NCBI GenBank assembly: GCA_905202125.1 | Contig: CAJKQX010000024.1 | Coordinates: forward strand, 1 to 30,315 | Length of the DNA stretch: 30,315 nt | From: an uncultured Prevotella sp. | Lineage (GTDB): Bacteria; Bacteroidota; Bacteroidia; Bacteroidales; Bacteroidaceae | Reading direction: 5' to 3' | Shown here: positions 24,105 to 30,315 of the stretch, piece after piece | How the letters are laid out: every line of letters begins with the position of its first letter | Numbering within the stretch: the first letter of the stretch is position 1 | Program-made: the position numbers and the translations under genes | The notes under the pieces: generated by a model | What the model was told of the DNA's origin: nothing | What the model saw: the letters and a program-made list of their open reading frames with translations, nothing else | Databases searched by the model: none

Positions 24105-27100
24105 TCAGAAACCATCCAGATCATAATATTCATCATCGACATTGTCGTCTTCTTTTTTCTTGTTTTTATTATTTTTGTTGACGTCTTGATTGTCGTCATC
24201 GTCGAAATAGAATTCATCCTCCAGGTCTTTTGCCGGTTTCAGTTCGAGTTCTTCCTCTTTCTTTTCCTGTGTAATGTTTTTCTTTTTCGGCGTCTCGTCT
24301 TTTTCTTTCTTATCTGCGGTTTCCTCTTTTTCAGGGGTCGGTACGACCTCTTTCTCCTTCTCGGAAGGTGTATTGGGCAGAGTTTTCTCTTCCTCCTTTT
24401 TGTCCGGAACGATTATCGAGCCGTTGTCGATATCCTTTTTCGTCTCCTCTTCGATGAAGGTCGAGCCGTCGTCCACAGGTACTTTCACGTCCTCATTCTT
24501 GTTCTCTTCCGGTACTATCTGATTGTTTTCAAGTGCAGCCGGGGCATTGTCGTCGTTGTCAGGAATTACAATTGTATTGTTGTCATCGTTGGTTTCCGGG
24601 GTTGTCACCTCCGGTTCCACGGTCACGCTGCCATTGTTCGGCTTGCTGTCCGAATCGATATCGAGGAATGTGGAATTGTCCTTCACGTTCTCTTGTTCAT
24701 CGTCCGGTATGTCGTCATCGGCCTTCTCTTTTTTCGTTACTACGATATCCGGTTCGGCGAGCAACCGTTCGGTACTTATTTTAAGAGGTGCGAAATGTTT
24801 GTCGTAGAATTTGTCATACTCGTCATAGCTTACCTGTGTGCCGAGAAGAGGCAAGTTTTCCGTGCTTATGATTATCCGTCGGCTTTTGGCAGAGAGCCTT
24901 GCTATTGTTGGCTGCGAATAGAGTTGACGCGCGTATTGCAGCGCCTCGTCATAGTTTCTGAATCCCGCCACAATCATGAAATGCACGCCGTTCTCTTCCT
25001 CCACGGCAATGTCGAAATTGCGCACCATGTAGCTTGTGAAATTGTATTTGGCCAGCTGGAACAGCAGTTTGTTCTCGTTTATCGAGTCGGGACTGTAAGC
25101 CAGGATGAACACAAAGTCGGTGTTGCGTTCTTCGGTGAGCTGTCTGTTCTGTGTGGAGTCCGTCATGTTGAGAATCTCCGAGCGTTTCTCCCACAAGTCA
25201 CCGATGTCAAACTTGCCGCCATAGAGCTTTTTGCCGGCGTTCACTCCGTTGACTATCATGCCGGCCATCGGGCTGAGTTCGCTTTGAGGATATTTCTCCA
25301 CCAGCGTTTTCATGTCCTCGATACATCCCGGACCGTCACCGTCATTGAGCTTGCTGAGGCCTCCGACGAATATGAACTTGTCGCGGTTGGCACCCAATGG
25401 GAATCGTTTCTCAGAGATACTGAGATTGCTTCTCACCTCATTGTATCTGTCGGCCTTGAAAGCATCGTATGTGGCGGCATAGATGGAGTCCTCGATATGC
25501 TCGCCGAACTTGGCGTTCTCGGTGAAATAAGGGTCTGTCAGCAATGTTGTCCAATTGCTTTCGGGATATTCATTCTTCAGTTTGTCGATGTACGACTCTG
25601 CCATCTCCGGCATCCCTTTTCTCGAATACAGCAGGAACAGATGGTAATACACGTCGGCCATATTCTCATAGTCCGGATAACTGTCGGTCAGTCGTCTGAG
25701 CGCTTTTTCGCTCAGAGGCAGGTTGTCGAGCTTGTCCTTGAAGATGACACCCGAGTGGAACAGACCATCCTTGATTATGGCGTTGCTGGTGATGATTTGT
25801 TCCTCGCTGAACGGAATCTGGGCCAGATAATATTCCCGTCGGTGCGGATCGTTCTGTGCACTGTCTGCCACCTGCGCTATGGAGTCGGCCAGGGCCTCGG
25901 CCCGTGCTATCGAGTCGAGTTGCTCCTGAGTCTGTTCCTCCGGCATGTCAATGGCCACAACGGTCTTGTTGGCCCGTTGCCAGTTGTCCACATTCTCACG
26001 CTTGCCCCATTTCTTCTGGAATTCGGATTTACCCTGATTCACGGCCATCTGGTTGTAGAAATACCACGGACCGTTTTTCTTTAGCCCCGTATTTGTTTGC
26101 GGAGTGCGGTTCTGGTTGTTATTGTTATTGCCACCGTTTCGTGCCATCACATCCTGAGCGTTTTGCTCAGCCAGTTTGTCACGTTCCTCCTTCTCTTTCT
26201 TTTTCAATTCGGCAATCACTCGGTCTATCGCCGCGTTTCGGTCCTTCTCGCTCATGTGTGACAGTTCCTGAAGCGAGTCCTGCAGATGTACGGCATCGGT
26301 GAACGGTACCAGTTCATCGAGCACTTTGGAGCGCTGTGCCAACATCTCGTAGTCGTCTCGCTCCTTGTCGAGTAGTCCGATAGCCTCGCCGTAGCATCTC
26401 TGAGCCTCGTTGTAGCGCTCTTTGTCCCAATAGATATCGCCAAGCCGGAGCAGCAGTACACCTTTCTCGATGCCGTTGCGGGTAGATTTGGAGTTACCCT
26501 TTTCGTATGCTGAGATGGCGTTCAGCGTATCTTTCTGGTTCATGTGTATGTTGCCGATGGCCCAATACACCTGATCCAGATAATCCTTGTTCTTGTCGGA
26601 TGCCGCCATACGTTTGAGCCGACTGAGCATACTCTTCGCGTTTGTGTCCGACATGACCTCTGTCAGCGCTATGCGTGCATTGAATTCCACCTCGTATGGA
26701 GGGTTCTGCCGTATGACATGTTTGTATGCCTTGACAGCCATCGCCTTGTTGCCGACGGCCGTCTGCAGCTGTCCCATGAGATACCATTCGCGCGCTTTCT
26801 GTTTGCGACGCATCTCATGCTTTATCACTTTGTATAAATAAGGTATGGCTTTGTCGTACTCACCCGTGTGGATGTAATAATCGGCGTATGTGTAGTCCCA
26901 TTCTTTCTTGGCCTTCCAGTGCAGCGAGTCACGTTTCATGTTGCGTATCACGTCTTCCGCATCGTACAGCCAGCCCTCCTCAATGTAGCTTTTTGCCAGC
27001 CAGGCACGGGCTTTGCCGTAGATGGCCGGTTGGGTCTTGTAGAGCCGACTCATATACGAAAATGTAGCCGCCGCCTCATCGAAATTGCCCTTATGAAACT

Positions 27101-27539
27101 GAGAGCGGCCCATGAGCATCCATGCTTTCCACAAGAAAGGGTTGTACTCCTTGCGTCCGAGCCATTCGATGTCCTTCTCGGTCTTGCGTCTTTTCTTGTC
27201 CCATACGGGTCTGCGCTTGATGCTGTGTAGCTTGATGGCTTTCTGTGATTTCTCTATCGCGCGGTCAAAATTGCTTTTGCCCAGATCCTTGCTGGTCTTG
27301 TTGGCCACGGTGTAGAGCGGTATCAGTTCTGTGAAATTGTCCTTGTTGCCATCCTCCTTCTCCAGCGAACCATCGATATAAGCCACCGCTCCGTTGTAGA
27401 AAGTGTTGTATCTGGCGTTGAAAGAGTGCCACCATCGGCTGCCCGATGTGTTTTTTTGCGTGGAGCATCCCACAGCCGTTGCCATAAGGACGGTTGCGAT
27501 AAATAATGCCGATATGTATTTCGAATTATGCAATTTCAC
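24105..27539 (-). CDS. PorW/SprE-like TPR lipoprotein
   Basis: A large 1144-residue predicted outer-membrane lipoprotein. The signal ends in the lipobox A-V-G-C25, followed by STQKNT. Residues about 40-420 and 560-760 are helical repeats of the tetratricopeptide type (AWMLMGRSQFHKGNFDEAAATF, ADYYIHTGEYDKAIPYLYKVI, and so on). Asn/Gln-rich linkers separate them. The last 220 or so residues are disordered and very rich in Glu, Asp, Lys, Asn and Pro. The RWWHSFNARYNTFYNGAVAY opening resembles PorW/SprE, a type IX secretion and gliding lipoprotein. Adjacency to porX supports this. Its first 14 bases overlap the metal permease gene's end. Confidence 0.8.
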   Translation of the reverse strand: MKLHNSKYISALFIATVLMATAVGCSTQKNTSGSRWWHSFNARYNTFYNGAVAYIDGSLEKEDGNKDNFTELIPLYTVANKTSKDLGKSNFDRAIEKSQKAIKLHSIKRRPVWDKKRRKTEKDIEWLGRKEYNPFLWKAWMLMGRSQFHKGNFDEAAATFSYMSRLYKTQPAIYGKARAWLAKSYIEEGWLYDAEDVIRNMKRDSLHWKAKKEWDYTYADYYIHTGEYDKAIPYLYKVIKHEMRRKQKAREWYLMGQLQTAVGNKAMAVKAYKHVIRQNPPYEVEFNARIALTEVMSDTNAKSMLSRLKRMAASDKNKDYLDQVYWAIGNIHMNQKDTLNAISAYEKGNSKSTRNGIEKGVLLLRLGDIYWDKERYNEAQRCYGEAIGLLDKERDDYEMLAQRSKVLDELVPFTDAVHLQDSLQELSHMSEKDRNAAIDRVIAELKKKEKEERDKLAEQNAQDVMARNGGNNNNNQNRTPQTNTGLKKNGPWYFYNQMAVNQGKSEFQKKWGKRENVDNWQRANKTVVAIDMPEEQTQEQLDSIARAEALADSIAQVADSAQNDPHRREYYLAQIPFSEEQIITSNAIIKDGLFHSGVIFKDKLDNLPLSEKALRRLTDSYPDYENMADVYYHLFLLYSRKGMPEMAESYIDKLKNEYPESNWTTLLTDPYFTENAKFGEHIEDSIYAATYDAFKADRYNEVRSNLSISEKRFPLGANRDKFIFVGGLSKLNDGDGPGCIEDMKTLVEKYPQSELSPMAGMIVNGVNAGKKLYGGKFDIGDLWEKRSEILNMTDSTQNRQLTEERNTDFVFILAYSPDSINENKLLFQLAKYNFTSYMVRNFDIAVEEENGVHFMIVAGFRNYDEALQYARQLYSQPTIARLSAKSRRIIISTENLPLLGTQVSYDEYDKFYDKHFAPLKISTERLLAEPDIVVTKKEKADDDIPDDEQENVKDNSTFLDIDSDSKPNNGSVTVEPEVTTPETNDDNNTIVIPDNDDNAPAALENNQIVPEENKNEDVKVPVDDGSTFIEEETKKDIDNGSIIVPDKKEEEKTLPNTPSEKEKEVVPTPEKEETADKKEKDETPKKKNITQEKKEEELELKPAKDLEDEFYFDDDDNQDVNKNNKNKKKEDDNVDDEYYDLDGF

Positions 27540-28350
27540 TCTTATAAAACTCCCGGATTAGTGTTTTTATTGTCTTGACCACACCGTAAATTATTATGCT
27601 CACAAAAATTATCGTTGCTCCCGAGGGCACATTGAGCCAGTAGGAAAGTGTCAGTCCGAGTATGCAGTCGGCGCATCCTGTCACGATGCTCAGCGCTATC
27701 ATCTTGCGGTAATCGTACGTCAGGAGGTTGGCCGTCATCTGTGGGATGGTCAGCAAGCTCATTGCCAATACTATGCCCACCATCCTCAGGGTCGACACTA
27801 TGGTCATGGCGATAAGTGCCATCATGGCGTATTCGATGGCCGTCACAGGCAGACGTTGCGACCGTGCGAACTCCGGGTCGAAGGCCACTGTCTTTATTGT
27901 GTCGAGCATTGTGGCGAATATCACTCCGCAGACCACGCACAGTGTGCCCAGCAACCACAGGTTGGCGCTGTCGATGGTGAGTATGCTTCCGAACAGAAAC
28001 GATGGCAGGTCGGGTATGAATCCGGGCGACATGAAGCAAAACAATATGCCGACGCTCATGCCCAGCGTCCAGAAAGTGGCTATGGCCGAGTCTTCGCGCA
28101 TGTCGCTACGTCCGGACATCCACTGTATGCCGATTGCGCTGAACACGGCAAAGATCATGGCCGACACGATGGGGTTGACGCCCATGTACACGCCGATGCC
28201 TATGCCGCCGAACGACGCATGGGTGATGCCGCCGCTGATGAACGCCATCCTCCGTGTCACGATGTATGTGCCCACAAATCCGCACACTATGCTCGCGAGC
28301 AGTGCACCGATGATGGCGTTTTGAAAAAATGTGTATTCAAGAATTTCCAT
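27526..28350 (-). CDS. Metal ABC transporter permease (ABC-3 family)
   Basis: A 274-residue inner-membrane permease of the ZnuB/TroC/MntB type (Zn/Mn/Fe uptake), with about eight hydrophobic segments. The family opening is FFQNAIIGALLASIVCGFVGTYIVTRRM, followed by GGITHASFGGIGIG. The DPEFAR segment and MVGIVLAMSLLTIPQMTANLLT are also diagnostic. Neither an ATPase nor a solute-binding protein gene is present in the window, so its partners are encoded elsewhere or the window shows only part of the system. It overlaps the upstream small Cys/His-rich gene by 14 bp and porW by 14 bp. Confidence 0.9.
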   Translation of the reverse strand: MEILEYTFFQNAIIGALLASIVCGFVGTYIVTRRMAFISGGITHASFGGIGIGVYMGVNPIVSAMIFAVFSAIGIQWMSGRSDMREDSAIATFWTLGMSVGILFCFMSPGFIPDLPSFLFGSILTIDSANLWLLGTLCVVCGVIFATMLDTIKTVAFDPEFARSQRLPVTAIEYAMMALIAMTIVSTLRMVGIVLAMSLLTIPQMTANLLTYDYRKMIALSIVTGCADCILGLTLSYWLNVPSGATIIFVSIIIYGVVKTIKTLIREFYKSEIA

Positions 28351-28735
28351 CGTTTATCATCATTACCACCTCGTCTTTCAGTTCGTCGGGCAGTTCTATG
28401 TGGCGTAGCGTCAGACTGCGGCACCATTCCTGTATTTCCTCCTCCTTCATGGTGTAGAGAATGTCGCTGAACATATCTATTTCCTCTTGTTTGTAATCAT
28501 CCGATGAGCGCCCGGCGAACGCGTCCAGCTCCTCGTCGTCGAAATATTCTATCTCGTTGATGGCCGCCTCCATCATGCAGTCGCGGCTGCATTTGGCGTT
28601 GGTGCCGCCGCACGAACTGCACGATATGTCAGTCTCCCCGGCCGGTTGTCCGTGTCCATGTCCATGTTGTCTGTTGGCAATCCATACGGCCGCGAGCAGA
28701 CAGAGCACGATGGCCGAAATTATAATCGATGTCAT
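28337..28735 (-). CDS. Small Cys/His-rich membrane protein
   Basis: A 132-residue protein of unknown function. One N-terminal membrane helix (about 3-20) is followed by a His-Gly run (H24, H26, H28), then a cysteine cluster C39-x2-C42-x6-C49-x3-C53. After that comes an acidic helical region (EIEYFDDEELDAF, then EEIDMFSDILYTMKEEEIQEW) and a short C-terminal domain rich in acidic and hydrophobic residues. The Cys/His pattern suggests binding of a metal ion or Fe-S cluster. The gene overlaps the metal permease gene by 14 bp, supporting a role in metal handling. The start at 28735 is chosen because the open frame upstream (to 28945) lies inside aroA and is not protein-like. I recall similar conserved Bacteroidales proteins but no experimental function. 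Confidence 0.75.
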   Translation of the reverse strand: MTSIIISAIVLCLLAAVWIANRQHGHGHGQPAGETDISCSSCGGTNAKCSRDCMMEAAINEIEYFDDEELDAFAGRSSDDYKQEEIDMFSDILYTMKEEEIQEWCRSLTLRHIELPDELKDEVVMMINDGNS

Positions 28736-28749
28736 GCTTTCAACCCCTC

Positions 28750-30003
28750 TTACACGTTCTCTATGATGTATCCCGCACGTCTGAGGTCGTCCCAGTAATG
28801 AGGATATGATTTTGTCACCACATGCGGAGCATTGATTCTCAGTCCCGGGAATCGTGCCGCAGCGGGTGCGAAGGCCAGTGCCATGCGATGGTCCTCGTAT
28901 GTGTCGATGGGTTCGTCGGATGGTCTGCACCTCTCGCCGTCCCATATCAGAGTGTCGCCGTTCTCATCGTGCAGCACACATCCCAGCTTGCGCAATTCGT
29001 TTTTCAGAGCCACGATACGGTCGGTCTCTTTTATCTTGAGGCTTGCCAGTCCGGTGAACTTGAAAGGAATATCCATCATGGCACATGTCACAACGAATGT
29101 CTGGGCCAGGTCTGGCGCATTCACGAAATCGTAGTCCAGACGAGGCAACATGCATGTATGCTTGGTCAGGGTGACCGTTGTCGGAGTGCCGGGAGTCATG
29201 TTCTCGAACGACGTCTTGATGCCCAGCATCGAGAATATGTATCGTGCTATCGAGTCGCCCTGCTTGGACCCGTCCATCAGACCTTCGAGACGTATGGTCG
29301 ACTCGGTGTCATCGCATAGGGTCAGCATCTCATACCAGTAAGATGCGGCGCTCCAGTCGCTCTCTATGTGGTATTCCCTGCGGATATAAGGCTTGGGACT
29401 CACGCTCACCGTGTCGGCCTCACTCCAGTCTGCCTCTGCCCCGAACTCGCGCATCATCCACAGCGTGAGGTCGATGTAGGGTCTCGACACTATGTTGCCG
29501 GTCATCTTCAGTTCCAGTCCGTTTTTAAGTATCGGACCTATCATGAGCAATGCAGAGATATATTGCGAACTCATGTTGCCCGCTATCTCCAGATGTCCAC
29601 CCTCGAGCGGTCTGCCCTTGATGCGCAGGGGCGGATAGCCCTCTTCGCCATCATATCTGATGTCGGCTCCGATGTAGCGCAGCGCATCCACCAGCAGACG
29701 TATGGGTCTATGCTTCATGCGCTCGGTTCCGGTGATGACGTGGTTGCTGCCGGCCACGGCCATGTATGCCGTCAGAAAGCGCATGGCTGTGCCCGCCGCC
29801 TTGATGTCTATCGTGTCGGGACGGTCGTTCAGTGCACGTATTATCACCTCGGTGTCGTCGCAGTCCGACAGGTTGCGGGGCATGATGTCTCCACCCGAGA
29901 GTGCGTGTATTATCAGGGCGCGGTTGCTGATACTCTTTGATGCCGGCAGACTGACTGTCGTGTCAATCGATGCCGGTGCGGTGATTTTATATTGCATATC
30001 CAT
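28750..30003 (-). CDS. aroA: 3-phosphoshikimate 1-carboxyvinyltransferase (EPSP synthase)
   Basis: Sixth step of the shikimate pathway, joining shikimate 3-phosphate and phosphoenolpyruvate. The 417-residue protein has PASKSISNRALI (K23, S24, R28 region), AGTAMRFLTAYMA, the SSQYISALLMIGP phosphate site, ESDWSAASYWYE, a DFVNAPDLAQTFVVTCAM segment with the catalytic Asp, SLKIKETDRIVAL with the catalytic Glu, and a terminal YEDHRMALAFAPAA. The start is 30003 or 29997, two codons apart. It is the first gene of the leftward six-gene run, followed by the Cys/His-rich gene after 14 bp. Its own promoter shows only a -7 match. Confidence 0.95.
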   Translation of the reverse strand: MDMQYKITAPASIDTTVSLPASKSISNRALIIHALSGGDIMPRNLSDCDDTEVIIRALNDRPDTIDIKAAGTAMRFLTAYMAVAGSNHVITGTERMKHRPIRLLVDALRYIGADIRYDGEEGYPPLRIKGRPLEGGHLEIAGNMSSQYISALLMIGPILKNGLELKMTGNIVSRPYIDLTLWMMREFGAEADWSEADTVSVSPKPYIRREYHIESDWSAASYWYEMLTLCDDTESTIRLEGLMDGSKQGDSIARYIFSMLGIKTSFENMTPGTPTTVTLTKHTCMLPRLDYDFVNAPDLAQTFVVTCAMMDIPFKFTGLASLKIKETDRIVALKNELRKLGCVLHDENGDTLIWDGERCRPSDEPIDTYEDHRMALAFAPAAARFPGLRINAPHVVTKSYPHYWDDLRRAGYIIENV

Positions 30004-30315
30004 TAAGCGGATTTTTGTTATGATTTGATAATGTGCTACAAATTTAATAAAATATCCGATAATACAGGCCGCCGGTGTGAAGATTTTGATTTTCTTAAAA
30101 TACTATAATGTGGATTAGCAATATTTGTATGTTTATGGCTTTAATCCAAACAAAATATGGCTCTTCCGAAATTTGGAGCGAAATGTTAATTTCGAACCCC
30201 GCATACGTCGAGATAATTAAGAATACGCAACTATCTCCGGGGAAATAAGGATATTTTTCATACGATGCCCAACCTTTGACATTATATTGAGATAAGAACG
30301 AAAAATATAATAAAA
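30004..30315. other. Gene-free stretch upstream of aroA
   Basis: 312 bases at the window edge, AT-rich, with no convincing coding frame. Minus-strand TAAATTTG at 30039-30046 could be the aroA -7 box, but no TTTG stands 19-21 bp upstream of it. A weak hairpin GGATTA (30112-30117) / TAATCC (30142-30147) is present. Otherwise I see nothing definite. Confidence 0.6.
30039..30046 (-). promoter_or_regulatory. Possible -7 element for aroA
   Basis: TAAATTTG on the minus strand, 35 bp before the aroA start. The -33 position has no TTTG match, so this is a partial promoter at best. Confidence 0.35.

Noticed and set aside
24084..26084. 666-codon open frame on the plus strand
   Set aside because: It is antisense to the porW-like gene. 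The Phe/Val/Ile-rich sequence mirrors the Asp/Glu/Lys codons of the acidic tail and matches no family I recognise.
30179..30205. TTCGAACCCC resembling a tRNA T-arm
   Set aside because: No matching acceptor, D or anticodon arms surround it.

Overview
The window reads as a chromosomal segment of a Bacteroidales bacterium, most likely from the Prevotellaceae/Muribaculaceae side, though the genus cannot be fixed from the sequence alone. The reasons are: promoters of the Bacteroidetes type (TTTG, 19-20 bp, TAnnTTTG) in front of many genes; start codons without strong Shine-Dalgarno sequences; a DUF4834 gene behind psd-pssA; PorX and PorW/SprE homologues, which are characteristic of this phylum; and a monofunctional BirA. 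There are no phage genes, transposases, CRISPR arrays or rRNAs. Most of the window is housekeeping DNA.

Layout. (1) 215-1516, + strand: a PagL/acyloxyacyl-hydrolase-like outer-membrane protein. (2) 1555-7734: a small carbohydrate locus. A GntR-type regulator with a LacI-like sensor domain and a sedoheptulokinase-like FGGY kinase are read leftwards. Two overlapping GH32-like secreted enzymes are read rightwards. The shared intergenic region holds two facing promoters and a perfect 22-bp palindrome on the -33 box of the enzyme operon. (3) 7813-9367, - strand: rsmI followed after 1 bp by a coiled-coil lipoprotein gene. (4) 9462-11327, + strand: tdk, an AI-2E-family membrane protein and tRNA-Lys(TTT). 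(5) 11609-13158, - strand: tadA and a YeiH-type putative sulfate exporter. (6) 13159-13926: an AT-rich gene-free stretch with three 22-bp-period near-palindromic repeats and a long imperfect hairpin, enclosed by 13-bp inverted repeats. (7) 13927-15761, + strand: yraN, birA, pyrH. (8) 15912-17619, - strand: psd, pssA, DUF4834, which make phosphatidylethanolamine. (9) 17743-21896, + strand: dnaE and a thioredoxin. (10) 22024-30003, - strand: a tight six-gene run of aroA, a Cys/His-rich small membrane protein, a metal ABC permease, porW/sprE-like, porX and tsaE. (11) 30004-30315: no gene seen.

The regions most worth a second look are the carbohydrate locus and the small metal-associated membrane protein. 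In the carbohydrate locus the combination of GH32-like enzymes with a heptulose-kinase-like protein suggests an unusual ketose glycoside, and the second enzyme has lost standard catalytic motifs. The repeat-bearing gap between tadA and yraN and the porW-porX linkage are also of interest. I see no clear multi-gene defence or mobile system, and no single feature here proves a new system.
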